NCBI GenBank assembly: GCA_031261005.1
Contig: JAISKF010000005.1
Span: 1-41,543 of the forward strand
DNA: 41,543 nt
Direction of reading: 5' to 3'
Origin: Enterobacteriaceae bacterium
Lineage (GTDB): Bacteria; Pseudomonadota; Gammaproteobacteria; Enterobacterales; Enterobacteriaceae
Shown here: one piece after another, positions 10,527-22,570 of the stretch
How the letters are laid out: every line of letters starts with the position of its first letter
Position numbering within the stretch: position 1 is the first letter of the stretch
Made by a program: the position numbers and the translations under genes
Notes under the pieces: generated by a model
The model's database searches: none
Told to the model about the DNA's origin: nothing
What the model saw: the letters and a program-made list of their open reading frames with translations, nothing else

Positions 10527-10634
10527 TTGATTTCAAAGTAGTTTGGCGGGCGGCAGATTGCCGCCCCTACGAAAAACCATATAATTATTTGAAATTTATC
10601 GTAAAAATATAATTTTTATCCAAAGTTCTGGTGA
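10527..10634. repeat. REP/MITE-like repeat, copy B
   Basis: The right hairpin is perfect here: GGGCGGCA and TGCCGCCC (10548-10555 and 10559-10566) around GAT. It is followed by CCTACG and the shared AT-rich tail (ATTTATCGTAAAAATATAA). It starts 11 bp after the zapB stop. Its left flank (TTTCAAAGTAGTTTGG) matches copy F rather than copies A, C and E, so there are two subtypes. Confidence 0.78.
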
Positions 10635-10671
10635 ACTAATTCTCAGCAGATTATTGTTGTTGTCCGACCAT

Positions 10672-10701
10672 AAAAAAACGCTGCATTTCGCAGCGTTTTT
10701 T
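10672..10701. terminator. Bidirectional terminator zapB / rraA
   Basis: Stem CGCTGC / GCAGCG (10679-10684 and 10690-10695) with a 5-nt loop, flanked by seven A on the left and six T on the right. This is a symmetrical Rho-independent terminator that serves both converging genes. Confidence 0.92.
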
Positions 10702-10724
10702 GTTAATCAAGTTTGAACAATGAT

Positions 10725-11210
10725 TTATTCAATATCCAGCGGCTCTTCTGACAAAATAATACCGGTGTTATCCGCATACAAATGATCGCCGGAAAAGAAA
10801 GTCACGCCGCCGAAGTTGACGCGAACATCGCTTTCACCAATATTTTGCGAATCTGCACCAACCGGAATAGACGCAAGCGCCTGAATGCCAATATCCAGCT
10901 CTTCCAGCTCATCAACTTGCCGCACTGCGCCGTAGACCACCAGACCTTCCCACTCATTCTGTGCAGCCAGACGCGCTAACTCTGCATCAATCAACGCCCG
11001 ACGAACAGAACCGCCGCCATCAACTAATAGCACTCTGCCCTGACCGTTTTCCTCTAATAATTCATAGAGAATACCGTTATCTTCAAAGCATTTAACCGTA
11101 GTAATTTGACCGCCGAAAGAAGCACGCCCACCAAAGTTAGAGAACAAAGGTTCCACAACATTGACTTCTTCATGATAAATGTCGCACAACTCGGAAGTAT
11201 CATATTTCAT
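10725..11210 (-). CDS. rraA: Regulator of ribonuclease activity A, RraA
   Basis: A 161-residue cytosolic trimeric protein that binds RNase E and lowers its activity, changing the stability of many mRNAs. It has the MenG/RraA fold. Visible family segments are [40 protein letters not shown] and [16 protein letters not shown]. Length equals the E. coli protein, and it follows menA as in E. coli, with 132 bp between them. It was once taken for a menaquinone methyltransferase because of that neighbour; the RraA role is the supported one. Confidence 0.96.
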   Translation of the reverse strand: MKYDTSELCDIYHEEVNVVEPLFSNFGGRASFGGQITTVKCFEDNGILYELLEENGQGRVLLVDGGGSVRRALIDAELARLAAQNEWEGLVVYGAVRQVDELEELDIGIQALASIPVGADSQNIGESDVRVNFGGVTFFSGDHLYADNTGIILSEEPLDIE

Positions 11211-11342
11211 AAGATCGTCGCCTGTTGGTCTATGTTTACTGTTATTTATCAGTATATCCTGATTTTTATCAAGATGACAAAATCATCAGCGATTCGCCGG
11301 TAATTATGGCAGATCGTCCGTAAAATTATTTAATAATACGGT

Positions 11343-12260
11343 TTAACTAAGCACCACACCGATGGCAAACAGAATATTGGTTAACAATGCACTTTTTACC
11401 ATCTGTTCCAGCATCGGACGCATCGCAACGGCGGTCTGCTCGTGTAGCACAAACATCGCGTGACGATAAAGCAAAGGAACAGCCAGAATAAACAGCCAGC
11501 CGCTCCAACTGTGTAAGTCGAATAACGCGAACAACACTAAACACAGCAACGCACCTGCTAATAACATGAAATGATAACGACGCGCCCAAATTGGTCCCAA
11601 ACGTACTGCAAATGTGTTTTTACCATTCATTCTGTCATTATCAATATCGCGTAAGTTATTGATATTCAAAACAGCCGTTGCCAGCAATCCACAAGCCGTT
11701 GCCGGTAATATCACTACGCTGTCAAATGATCCCGCTTGCAAATAATAAGTACCAGCAACACTGAGCCAGCCAAAGAAAATCAATACCGAAATATCACCTA
11801 ACCCCATGTAACCATAAGGTTTATTACCAACGGTATAAGTAATTGCTGCAATAATTGCCAACAACCCCAGCACCAGAAAACCGATAATATCTTCCGGCTT
11901 TTTACAGGCAAGGGCGATCAGCGCGATACCTGAAATGATGGTTAGAGCAATAACAATAATTAGCGCACGCTTCATTTGCGCGTTGCTGATCAATCCTTTC
12001 TGCATTCCTCGATTAGGACCAATGCGGGTTTCTGTATCGCTGCCTTTAATAGCATCGCCATAATCATTAGCTAAATTAGATAGTATCTGTAGCAATGCCG
12101 CCGTCAGTAGCGCCATTAATGCAATATCAAGATGAAAATGATTCATCCAAGCCGCTAATGCGGAACCCGTGACAATAGATGCTAATGCCAATGGCAATGT
12201 GCGAAGACGCAGGCTTTCAATCCAAGCGACAACGTTACTTGTTGAGTGAGTTTGGCTCAT
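11343..12260 (-). CDS. menA: 1,4-dihydroxy-2-naphthoate octaprenyltransferase MenA
   Basis: A 305-residue integral membrane prenyltransferase of the UbiA family. It attaches the octaprenyl chain to dihydroxynaphthoate in menaquinone synthesis. Two Asp-rich prenyl-diphosphate/Mg motifs are visible: NLANDYGDAIKGSDTE (about 62-77) and NNLRDIDNDRMNGKNT (about 199-214). Alternating hydrophobic segments predict eight to nine helices. It follows hslU, but 320 bp of repeat-bearing DNA and a hairpin lie between, so it is unlikely to be read mainly from the hslV heat-shock promoter. The gene order hslV-hslU-menA-rraA is the E. coli one. Confidence 0.97.
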   Translation of the reverse strand: MSQTHSTSNVVAWIESLRLRTLPLALASIVTGSALAAWMNHFHLDIALMALLTAALLQILSNLANDYGDAIKGSDTETRIGPNRGMQKGLISNAQMKRALIIVIALTIISGIALIALACKKPEDIIGFLVLGLLAIIAAITYTVGNKPYGYMGLGDISVLIFFGWLSVAGTYYLQAGSFDSVVILPATACGLLATAVLNINNLRDIDNDRMNGKNTFAVRLGPIWARRYHFMLLAGALLCLVLFALFDLHSWSGWLFILAVPLLYRHAMFVLHEQTAVAMRPMLEQMVKSALLTNILFAIGVVLS

Positions 12261-12297
12261 GTTTTAGGTTTAATTAATAATAAAATTCAAAGCGGAA

Positions 12298-12422
12298 TAT
12301 ATCCCGAATAATTCGATCGGCAACAAAGCAGCCAACGAAAGAAACTAATCACTGACATCAGTAATTCAGATGTATTTACGCAGCTTGCTACTAAAGATGC
12401 AACTTGAAATATGACGGGTATA
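12298..12422. repeat. ERIC-like (IRU) element, full length
   Basis: About 125 bp with ends TATATCCCGAATAATTCGAT and CAACTTGAAATATGACGGGT (then ATA). These resemble the two ends of the 127-bp enterobacterial ERIC/IRU palindrome as I remember it. The interior contains GCAGCCAACGAA and a central small palindrome ACTGA/TCAGT, but the canonical central core has diverged. It fills most of the menA-hslU gap. Confidence 0.68.
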
Positions 12423-12512
12423 AACGATTAACCGCTGACTATACGCCATTATAAAGAAACAAATGAGAGCTTACTTTGATTCTAAGTCAAAAAAGATGAG
12501 TATCTGAGAAAG

Positions 12513-12546
12513 AAGTGCACGGAAGGCTAATACCTGCCGTGCACTT
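12513..12546 (-). terminator. Hairpin after hslU
   Basis: A 10-bp stem AAGTGCACGG / CCGTGCACTT (12513-12522 with 12537-12546) and a 14-nt loop, 35 bp beyond the hslU stop. On the minus strand it is followed by CTTTCTC, a poor T-run, so termination may be partial. This would isolate menA from the heat-shock operon. Confidence 0.6.
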
Positions 12547-12580
12547 TATTACTGATAAATAAGCAGAACAGTAAAATATG

Positions 12581-13915
12581 TTACAAAATGAAACGGCTTA
12601 AATCTTCATCATCAACCAGTTCATCCAGATGACGGCGCACATACTCCGCATCAATGTCAGTGGTTGAGCCGCTATTTTCACTGGCATCATAGGAAATTTC
12701 TTCCATCAAACGCTCTAAAACAGTGTGTAAACGACGCGCACCAATATTTTCAGTACGTTCATTGACTTGCCACGCGGCTTCTGCAATACGGCGAATACCG
12801 TCAGTCGTGAAGTTAATCGTCACGCCCTCAGTTGCTAACAAGGCTTTATACTGCTCAGTCAACGATGCACTCGGCTCGGTTAGAATGCGTTCAAAGTCTT
12901 CCGTTGTTAGCGCTTGCAGTTCAACACGAATAGGTAAACGACCTTGCAGCTCTGGGATTAAATCCGACGGACTGGCAGTCTGGAATGCGCCGGAAGCAAT
13001 AAATAAGATATGGTCAGTTTTTACCATGCCGTGTTTAGTGGAAACAGTACAGCCCTCCACCAGCGGCAGTAAGTCACGCTGAACACCTTCACGGGAAACG
13101 TCCGGTCCTGAAACTTCACCGCGCTTACAGATTTTGTCGATCTCATCAATGAACACGATGCCGTGCTGTTCAACCGCTTCAATCGCCTGCTGTTTCAGCT
13201 CTTCAGGATTCACTAACTTACCGGCTTCTTCTTCAATTAGCAGCTTAAACGCTTCTTTGATCTTCATCTTGCGCGATTTTTGTTTCTGCCCGCCAAGATT
13301 TTGGAACATTGATTGCAACTGATTCGTCATCTCTTCCATACCCGGCGGTGCCATAATTTCAACACCGACAGACACAGCAGCTACTTCAATTTCGATCTCT
13401 TTATCGTCTAACTGACCTTCGCGTAATTTCTTGCGAAATGCCTGACGAGCAGCCGAGCTGTTATCAGAGGTACTTTCAGACTGCCCCCAATTATCACGCG
13501 CTGGTGGGATCAACGCATCGAGAATACGCTCTTCCGCCAGCTCTTCTGCACGAAAACGCATTTTCTCAACGGATTGCTGACGCACCATCTTAATTGCAGA
13601 ATCAGTGAGATCACGAATGATCGAATCCACTTCTTTACCAACATAACCGACTTCGGTGAATTTCGTCGCTTCAACCTTGATAAACGGCGCATTAGCTAAT
13701 TTCGCCAAACGGCGGGCAATTTCGGTTTTACCAACACCCGTAGGACCGATCATCAAAATATTTTTTGGCGTAACTTCATAACGCAGCAATTCATCAAGCT
13801 GCATACGACGCCAGCGGTTACGCAAAGCGATAGCAACAGCGCGCTTGGCTTTATGCTGACCGATAATATAGCTGTCAAGTTCACTGACAATTTCGCGGGG
13901 AGTCATTTCAGACAT
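12581..13915 (-). CDS. hslU: ATP-dependent unfoldase HslU (ClpY)
   Basis: A 444-residue hexameric AAA+ unfoldase that feeds substrates to HslV. Walker A GPTGVGKT is at 57-64, the pore loop GYVG at 90-93 and Walker [12 protein letters not shown] at about 253-263. Sensor region [11 protein letters not shown] is in the C-terminal domain. The tail ends LSRFIL, which docks into HslV to switch it on. The I-domain (about 110-240) is present. Length matches E. coli (443). It starts 11 bp after hslV and is co-transcribed from the sigma-32 promoter. Confidence 0.98.
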   Translation of the reverse strand: MSEMTPREIVSELDSYIIGQHKAKRAVAIALRNRWRRMQLDELLRYEVTPKNILMIGPTGVGKTEIARRLAKLANAPFIKVEATKFTEVGYVGKEVDSIIRDLTDSAIKMVRQQSVEKMRFRAEELAEERILDALIPPARDNWGQSESTSDNSSAARQAFRKKLREGQLDDKEIEIEVAAVSVGVEIMAPPGMEEMTNQLQSMFQNLGGQKQKSRKMKIKEAFKLLIEEEAGKLVNPEELKQQAIEAVEQHGIVFIDEIDKICKRGEVSGPDVSREGVQRDLLPLVEGCTVSTKHGMVKTDHILFIASGAFQTASPSDLIPELQGRLPIRVELQALTTEDFERILTEPSASLTEQYKALLATEGVTINFTTDGIRRIAEAAWQVNERTENIGARRLHTVLERLMEEISYDASENSGSTTDIDAEYVRRHLDELVDDEDLSRFIL

Positions 13916-13926
13916 CGTTTCGGTCC

Positions 13927-14457
13927 TTATTCTTTAGCCTTTAATTCTTCGATAGTTTGGAAGCGGTTGGTATAGATACAAATATCACCGGCAATCGATA
14001 GCGATTTTTCAACAATATCACGGGCATTCATATCGGTATTTTCCAGCAGCGCTCTGGCAGCAGATTGCGCGTAAGGACCGCCTGAACCGATCGCAATCAG
14101 ATCATTTTCTGGCTGCACCACATCACCATTACCGGTAATAATTAACGATGCCGTTTCATCAGCCACCGCCAGCAATGCCTCCAACTTGCGTAACATACGA
14201 TCAGTACGCCAGTCTTTTGCCAACTCAACAGCAGCTTTTGTCAGATGCCCCTGGTGCATTTCCAATTTACGCTCAAAACGCTCGAACAGCGTAAAAGCAT
14301 CGGCTGTACCACCCGCAAAACCGGCGATCACGCGGTCGTTATACAAGCGGCGAACTTTACGGGCATTACCTTTCATCACGGTATTACCCAAAGTAACTTG
14401 ACCATCACCGCCAATTACCACATGACCATTACGGCGAACACTTACAATTGTTGTCAC
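13927..14457 (-). CDS. hslV: ATP-dependent protease subunit HslV (ClpQ), GTG start
   Basis: A 176-residue proteasome-beta-like threonine protease forming the double hexamer of HslVU. I take the GTG that gives [14 protein letters not shown]: removing Met exposes the catalytic Thr1, GAGG lies 8 bp upstream, and the length equals E. coli HslV. The open frame continues 13 codons further up, but that would bury the catalytic threonine. The [19 protein letters not shown] segment holds the catalytic lysine region, and [15 protein letters not shown] is conserved. Operon with hslU. Confidence 0.97.
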   Translation of the reverse strand: MTTIVSVRRNGHVVIGGDGQVTLGNTVMKGNARKVRRLYNDRVIAGFAGGTADAFTLFERFERKLEMHQGHLTKAAVELAKDWRTDRMLRKLEALLAVADETASLIITGNGDVVQPENDLIAIGSGGPYAQSAARALLENTDMNARDIVEKSLSIAGDICIYTNRFQTIEELKAKE

Positions 14458-14481
14458 GTGCAGTACCTCGTTAACTGATAG

Positions 14482-14506
14482 AAAAAAACCCAGCAAAAAC
14501 TGCGGG
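14482..14506 (-). promoter_or_regulatory. hslVU 5'UTR stem-loop
   Basis: On the minus strand CCCGCAG can pair with CTGGG (within 14506-14489, one bulge), and seven T follow (14488-14482). It lies between the sigma-32 promoter and the hslV ribosome-binding site. E. coli hslVU has a leader stem-loop reported to affect mRNA stability; the T-run here also makes it look like a weak attenuator. Confidence 0.5.
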
Positions 14507-14520
14507 ACATATTGAACATG

Positions 14521-14548
14521 TAGATGGGGAGAGATAAGCGAATTTCAA
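14521..14548 (-). promoter_or_regulatory. Sigma-32 heat-shock promoter of hslVU
   Basis: On the minus strand: -35 TTGAAA (14543-14548), a 13-bp spacer, then -10 CCCCATCTA (14521-14529). This is a near-ideal RpoH promoter (consensus CTTGAAA, CCCCATNT), about 65 bp before the hslV start. It implies heat induction of the protease operon. Confidence 0.88.
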
Positions 14549-14572
14549 CCCTCAGCAAGTAAAACAATCTTA

Positions 14573-14589
14573 CCCAACCTCTGGTTGGG
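14573..14589 (-). terminator. Short hairpin in the ftsN-hslV gap
   Basis: CCCAACC and GGTTGGG (14573-14579 and 14583-14589) pair around a 3-nt loop. On the minus strand, downstream of ftsN, a short T-run follows only after about 7 bp. It may end ftsN transcripts just before the hslVU promoter. Weak evidence. Confidence 0.35.
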
Positions 14590-14610
14590 ATAAAAAATAG
14601 CAAAAATTAC

Positions 14611-14782
14611 AGGTTAATATATTGATAATAAATAATAATTCTTAGGGGCGACAACCTGTCGCCAGAATTAACAACGCGGTGGGTTCACGGGCGGCAGATT
14701 ACCGTTCACAAAAAAATTGCATAACCATTTGAAATTTATCGTAATAATATAATTTATTATTCAATAACTCAGATAAGTTAAC
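14611..14782. repeat. REP/MITE-like repeat, copy C
   Basis: The longest copy. Its left flank (GGTTAATATATTGATAATAA) is shared with copy A. The left hairpin is GGCGACA / TGTCGCC (14647-14653 and 14657-14663). The middle is GAATTAACAACGCGGTGGG, then CGGGCGGCAGATT, then the AT-rich tail with GAAATTTATCGTAATAATAT. It ends within a few bases of the ftsN stop codon. Confidence 0.78.
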
Positions 14783-14785
14783 AGG

Positions 14786-15628
14786 TTATCGATCAAGCGC
14801 CGCAAGTACGCAATTGCTGACACCAGAGCTTTTTATCTGCTGCAATGCTTTATCTGCACCATCACGATTACTGTAAGGACCGAGAACAACGCGATGCCAG
14901 CCATTACCGGAACTGATACGGCTGGAAATACCAGAAAACGCCAGATTTACTTTGACGGATTCCGCCTGTTCTGTTTCACGGAAAGAACCGCATTGAATAA
15001 TCCAGCGCTGATTTTGTGCCTGAGCCGCAGTTTGCGTGGTTGGCGCAGGAATAGGTGCTGGAGGCGGTGTTGGTTTTTTCGGTTGAACGACCAGTGCAGG
15101 TGCTTGAGACTGAGTAGGTATCTGCTGAGTATTCGCGGCAGTATTATTAGCCGCAGAATTCAAAGCAGGTTTAGTGCCGCCATCTCGTGCTGTTGCAGAA
15201 CGCCCGTTAGCATCAACGCCCGGTAACTGTGTTGCAGGCTGCTGCATATCTGATTGGATTTGTTCCAGAATTTTACGCTGTTCCGCTGATAACGGAACTT
15301 GTGAATTCCCTGATGGCTGCCCGATAGAATTCGGCGAATTGGTAACCTGACGATTTTCCAGCTCTTTAATGTAGCTCCAACGCTCTTCCGGTTTCGGCGG
15401 TAATCCTAATCCATTACCTGGTTTAGCCGCTTGCCCTTGCGGCTCCGTTGTCGTATCAGGTTGATAATGAGTAATAAAGTAGAGACCACCGACAAATACC
15501 AGCAAAACGACAACCGCCAGCGTGATCATCAGTTTGGAAGCCGCATTTGATGAGCTGTTTTTCTTTCTGCTGCTTTTTTTGCTCCGCGTCCCTGAACGGC
15601 TACGGCTTACGTAATCTCGTTGTGCCAC
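14786..15628 (-). CDS. ftsN: Cell division protein FtsN
   Basis: A 280-residue bitopic inner-membrane protein that triggers septal peptidoglycan synthesis. Residues 1-32 are cytoplasmic and basic. The transmembrane helix is about 33-53. The essential periplasmic helix region EERWSYIKEL (81-90) is conserved, and a Gln/Pro/Ala-rich low-complexity linker follows (about 100-205). The SPOR domain is about 208-278, with Cys213 and Cys273 in the positions of the E. coli disulfide. It is shorter than E. coli FtsN (319), mainly in the linker. Gene order cytR-ftsN-hslV is standard. Confidence 0.95.
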   Translation of the reverse strand: MAQRDYVSRSRSGTRSKKSSRKKNSSSNAASKLMITLAVVVLLVFVGGLYFITHYQPDTTTEPQGQAAKPGNGLGLPPKPEERWSYIKELENRQVTNSPNSIGQPSGNSQVPLSAEQRKILEQIQSDMQQPATQLPGVDANGRSATARDGGTKPALNSAANNTAANTQQIPTQSQAPALVVQPKKPTPPPAPIPAPTTQTAAQAQNQRWIIQCGSFRETEQAESVKVNLAFSGISSRISSGNGWHRVVLGPYSNRDGADKALQQIKSSGVSNCVLAALDR

Positions 15629-15713
15629 TGTGACTTCACTACATGTTGTAATTAGAAACTGATTAAAAGAGAACCGTTATAGTACGATAAATACGGACTA
15701 TAACGAAGTTTAG

Positions 15714-16733
15714 TTAGCTGTTATGCGGTTTTGCCGTACTTTCCCGAACAATAAGCTCGCTGTCGAGTAATACCGAATCACTTTTCAGCGCATATCCCTG
15801 TAACAACTCACGCAGCATTAACAGCGCACGGCGACCAATATCATATCGCGGTGGCGCAATGGTGGTTAACGGCGGATCAGCGTATTGTGCCAGAGCAATA
15901 TCATCAAAGCCAATAATTGACAGCTCTTTCGGTATGTTAACACCAATTTTTTTTGCCTGATGTATCGCACCCATAGCAATAATATCGCTATGGCAGAATA
16001 TCGCACTAGGCGGCTGGTGCAACGACATCAAACGGGATAACGCTGTTGCGCCGGTTTCAAAACTAATCTTTCCGGATAACAGATAGTTCTTCTCGATCGC
16101 CGTCCCACCGCGCTGTAACGCTTGAATATATCCCTGCTGGCGATAGCGACTTAAATAAAGATGTTCAGGACCGGAAATACACGCAATCCGCCGATGCCCT
16201 AATTGCTGTAAATAATTTACTGCATTGAAAGCGGCGGTCAGATTATCAATATGAATCGTCGGCAATTTAAGTTCCGGCTGATACTCATTCGCCATCACTA
16301 TCGGCGGTAACGATACCGCGGCTGGCAGAGGAAAAGGAAAGTTAGCGCCCATCAGAATAACACCGTTAACCTGCTGGAAAAGGCTTGCTATCGCATCGTC
16401 ATCAATGGGTTGTTGACGGTTATCCAGATATAACACCAGATAACCATATTCAGCGGCAGCATCTTGAATCCCTTGTACCATATCGTCAAAACAAGGATCG
16501 GTAATATCCAGCGCCATCACTAAAATTATTTTTGCTTTATTAGCGCTATGATTTTTCACCAATGTATAAGGGACATAACCGGTTTGTTTAATCGCTTTTT
16601 TTACTTTTTCCCGCGTTTTGCTGGAGACTCTCTCCGGCATCATTAACGCTCTGGATACCGTTGCGGTAGAAACACCAACCAGACTGGCAACATCTCTCAT
16701 TGTCACCTGTAACGCGACTTTATTTTGTTTCAA
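15714..16733 (-). CDS. cytR: LacI-family repressor CytR
   Basis: A 339-residue repressor of nucleoside uptake and catabolism genes that acts with CRP and is released by cytidine. The N-terminal helix-turn-helix TMRDVASLVGVSTATVSRALM is at about 11-31, followed by the LacI hinge and a periplasmic-binding-protein-like effector domain. The stretches PIVMANEYQPELKLPTIHIDN and GFDDIALAQYADPPLTTIAPPRY align with CytR rather than PurR or RbsR. Length is close to E. coli CytR (341), and the position between priA and ftsN settles the assignment. Confidence 0.94.
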   Translation of the reverse strand: MKQNKVALQVTMRDVASLVGVSTATVSRALMMPERVSSKTREKVKKAIKQTGYVPYTLVKNHSANKAKIILVMALDITDPCFDDMVQGIQDAAAEYGYLVLYLDNRQQPIDDDAIASLFQQVNGVILMGANFPFPLPAAVSLPPIVMANEYQPELKLPTIHIDNLTAAFNAVNYLQQLGHRRIACISGPEHLYLSRYRQQGYIQALQRGGTAIEKNYLLSGKISFETGATALSRLMSLHQPPSAIFCHSDIIAMGAIHQAKKIGVNIPKELSIIGFDDIALAQYADPPLTTIAPPRYDIGRRALLMLRELLQGYALKSDSVLLDSELIVRESTAKPHNS

Positions 16734-16831
16734 GATTACATTCCTTAGAAAAACATTAAATTTGTCACACGGTTTTATGCTATTTCTAAGTTAGTGAGTA
16801 CTTTATCTTGATGTTTTTTCGATATGTTTCC

Positions 16832-16889
16832 CAAATATTAATTAAATTTTATCGTAACAATATAACTTCTTATCCAATATTCAGGTTAA

Positions 16890-16892
<3 letters not shown>
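16832..16892. repeat. REP/MITE-like repeat, solo tail (copy D)
   Basis: Only the AT-rich right tail of the family is present (AATTTTATCGTAACAATATAA, then TTATCCAATATTCAGGTTAAC), with no GC-rich core. Its last bases include the priA stop codon. It is a decayed or partial copy in the same orientation as the other five. Confidence 0.6.
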
Positions 16893-19130
<2,238 letters not shown>

Positions 19131-19224
19131 TTATATCATAAACAGATCTAACCGCTTAATTTACCAAGATTAATAGGCTGATACTTGCATTAGCAGATCC
19201 ATATCTGTATGATATGTCACCTTT

Positions 19225-19314
19225 GATTCAATACACGAATCAAACCACTCAACTATTATTTACTTCGTGTGGTGTGCGGTAAATGTCTGCCGTATAGCGA
19301 CACGTATAGAGAGG
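19225..19314 (+). promoter_or_regulatory. rpmE 5' leader with alternative pairings
   Basis: Upstream of rpmE, TTCGTGT (19264-19270) can pair with ACACGAA (19233-19239), or its CGTGT part can pair with ACACG (19300-19304), just before the ribosome-binding site GAGG (19311-19314). GATTC/GAATC (19225-19229 and 19237-19241) competes with the first pairing. This fits a structured leader for autoregulation by L31, known for gammaproteobacterial rpmE, but the match to the published fold was not tested. Confidence 0.5.
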
Positions 19315-19319
19315 CTCCA

Positions 19320-19535
19320 ATGAAACAAGGTATCCATCCAGAATATAAAGAAATTACTGCAACTTGTTCTTGCGGTAATGTTATCAAAACTCACTCAACT
19401 GTGGGTCACGATATTTCCCTAGACGTATGCAGCGCATGTCACCCATTCTACACTGGTAAACAACGTGATGTTGCTACTGGTGGACGTGTTGACCGCTTCA
19501 ACAAACGTTTCAGCATTCCGGGCAGCTCTAAGTAA
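19320..19535 (+). CDS. rpmE: 50S ribosomal protein bL31, zinc-binding form
   Basis: A 71-residue ribosomal protein of the large subunit, forming part of bridge B1b to the small subunit. Cys16, Cys18, Cys37 and Cys40 are present, marking the zinc-containing paralogue (RpmE, not YkgM). The block [31 protein letters not shown] is typical. The start is the ATG of [12 protein letters not shown], 5 bp after GAGG; an upstream in-frame ATG at 19269 lies in the leader and is not used in the family. Divergent from priA. Confidence 0.97.
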   Translation: MKQGIHPEYKEITATCSCGNVIKTHSTVGHDISLDVCSACHPFYTGKQRDVATGGRVDRFNKRFSIPGSSK

Positions 19536-19553
19536 TATTACTGAGCTAACGAA

Positions 19554-19579
19554 AAGGCACCGATTGGTGCCTTTTTTTT
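19554..19579 (+). terminator. rpmE terminator
   Basis: Stem AAGGCACC / GGTGCCTT around GATT, followed by eight T. A textbook Rho-independent terminator 18 bp past the rpmE stop. Confidence 0.94.
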
Positions 19580-19590
19580 GTCATTATTAA

Positions 19591-19769
19591 ACCACCTCCT
19601 ATGGAGATGGTGATCGTTCTTGTGGGGCATTTTACCCGCAGAAATTATTCGTAGATATGTGCGACTAAAGAGAAAGTTGTGAAAGAAGAAGAGAAAAGAC
19701 AATTACAACTGAGTCTTGAAGCCCCTTAAAAGAGGGCTGAGTCAAATCCACCTGCATAGCAGGTGGATT
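19591..19769. other. rpmE-atpC gap with two related palindromes
   Basis: The left palindrome is ACCACCTCC-TAT-GGAGATGGT (19591-19611, one mismatch). The right one is AATCCACCTGC / GCAGGTGGATT around ATA (19745-19769). Both share a CCACCT core and a 3-nt loop. The sequence between them has no coding signal. The right one lies 38 bp past the atpC stop and could end the atp operon, although its T-run is poor. The pair also resembles the subterminal hairpins of IS200/IS605-type elements; that is speculative. Confidence 0.4.
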
Positions 19770-19806
19770 ATTACATATTAATCATCTGGAATGATGACTA
19801 ATACCG

Positions 19807-20229
19807 TTACATCATTTTCTTGGTCAATTCGATAACACGCAGTTTTGCAATCGCTTTACTTAATTCAGCCGATGCTTGTGCGTAATCTACATCACCATGC
19901 GAATTACGGACATGTTCTTCCGCTTTACGCTTGGATTCCATTGCCCTAGCTTCATCAAGATCCTGTCCGCGAATAGCTGTATCAGATAAAACAGTAACGA
20001 TTGTCGGTTGAACTTCGAGAATACCGCCAGAAAGGTAGATAAACTCTTCATCGCCGTTTAGCTGAACAATGCGAATCAGACCCGGCTTGATGGCAGTGAG
20101 CAGCGGCGTATGCTGAGGATAAATTCCCAGCTCACCTTCGCTACCCGTCACCTGAATTCTTTGTACTTCGCCGGAAAACAGATTGTCTTCCGCGCTCACT
20201 ACGTCCAGATGGAAAGTTGATACAGCCAT
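19807..20229 (-). CDS. atpC: ATP synthase F1 subunit epsilon
   Basis: A 140-residue subunit of the central stalk of F1. The N-terminal beta-sandwich (about 1-85, with [16 protein letters not shown] and [19 protein letters not shown]) binds gamma and the c-ring. The C-terminal two-helix domain (about 90-138) is the regulatory arm that can block ATP hydrolysis. Length is close to E. coli (139). It is the last gene of the atp operon, 18 bp after atpD. Confidence 0.98.
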   Translation of the reverse strand: MAVSTFHLDVVSAEDNLFSGEVQRIQVTGSEGELGIYPQHTPLLTAIKPGLIRIVQLNGDEEFIYLSGGILEVQPTIVTVLSDTAIRGQDLDEARAMESKRKAEEHVRNSHGDVDYAQASAELSKAIAKLRVIELTKKMM

Positions 20230-20247
20230 GTAGCCTCCTATAGCAGC

Positions 20248-21648
<1,401 letters not shown>

Positions 21649-21660
21649 CTAAACCAAGCC

Positions 21661-22524
21661 TTAGACCGCCGCGGCTCCAGAAACAATTTCGGTAAGTTCC
21701 TGAGTGATGCTAGTCTGACGCGCTTTGTTATAAACTAACTGAAGCTCTTTAATCAGCTCGCCACCATTATCGGTTGCGGCTTTCATCGCTACCATTCGTG
21801 CGGCCTGCTCGCTTGCCAGATTCTCTACGACACTTTGATAAACTTGCGATTCGACATAACGACGCAGCAAGGTATCCAGTAATGCTTTCGGATCTGGCTC
21901 GTATAGATAATCCCAAGACTTATATTTGATGTCTTTATCATCTGACGGCGGCAGAGGTAATAACTGTGTGATTTCTGGTGACTGTGACATGGTGTTAATA
22001 AACTTGTTGTTAGCCACAAACAGTTTATCTAAACGACCTTCATCATAAGCCTGTAACATCACTTGTACCGGACCTATCAATTCAGATACCGACGGGCTGT
22101 CGCCCATACCAGTAACCTGCGCCACAATGTTTCCGCCGACCGAAGAGAAAAAAGAAGCGCCTTTAGAACCCACTAGCGCTAAATCAACGCTAACGCCTTT
22201 CTCATTCCACGCTTTCATTTCATTCAGCAGTTTCTTGAATAAGTTAATATTCAAACCACCGCATAAACCACGGTCAGTAGAAACAACCAGATAACCAACG
22301 CGTTTCACTTCGCGTTCGTCCAGATAAGGGTGCTTATACTCAAGATTACCTAACGCAAGGTGACCAATCACTTTACGCATCATCTCAGCATAAGGACGGC
22401 TTGCCGCCATGCGATCTTGCGATTTACGCATTTTAGACGCAGCAACCATCTCCATCGCTTTAGTGATCTTTTGCGTATTTTGTACGCTGCCGATCTTACT
22501 ACGTATTTCTTTTGCGCCAGCCAT
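21661..22524 (-). CDS. atpG: ATP synthase F1 subunit gamma
   Basis: A 287-residue rotor shaft subunit, the same length as in E. coli. The N-terminal helix begins [34 protein letters not shown] and the C-terminal helix has [24 protein letters not shown]; together they form the coiled coil that turns inside the alpha-beta hexamer. The central Rossmann-like domain has [13 protein letters not shown]. It lies 33 bp before atpD. Confidence 0.98.
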   Translation of the reverse strand: MAGAKEIRSKIGSVQNTQKITKAMEMVAASKMRKSQDRMAASRPYAEMMRKVIGHLALGNLEYKHPYLDEREVKRVGYLVVSTDRGLCGGLNINLFKKLLNEMKAWNEKGVSVDLALVGSKGASFFSSVGGNIVAQVTGMGDSPSVSELIGPVQVMLQAYDEGRLDKLFVANNKFINTMSQSPEITQLLPLPPSDDKDIKYKSWDYLYEPDPKALLDTLLRRYVESQVYQSVVENLASEQAARMVAMKAATDNGGELIKELQLVYNKARQTSITQELTEIVSGAAAV

Positions 22525-22570
22525 TTAAGAGTCTCCTCACTACCTGACGGCTCTTAAGAGCCGTTCGGTA

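Noticed and set aside
19612..19744. Transposase remnant or small RNA gene between rpmE and atpC
   Set aside because: No coding potential or promoter-terminator pair found; only the palindromes are retained as an observation.
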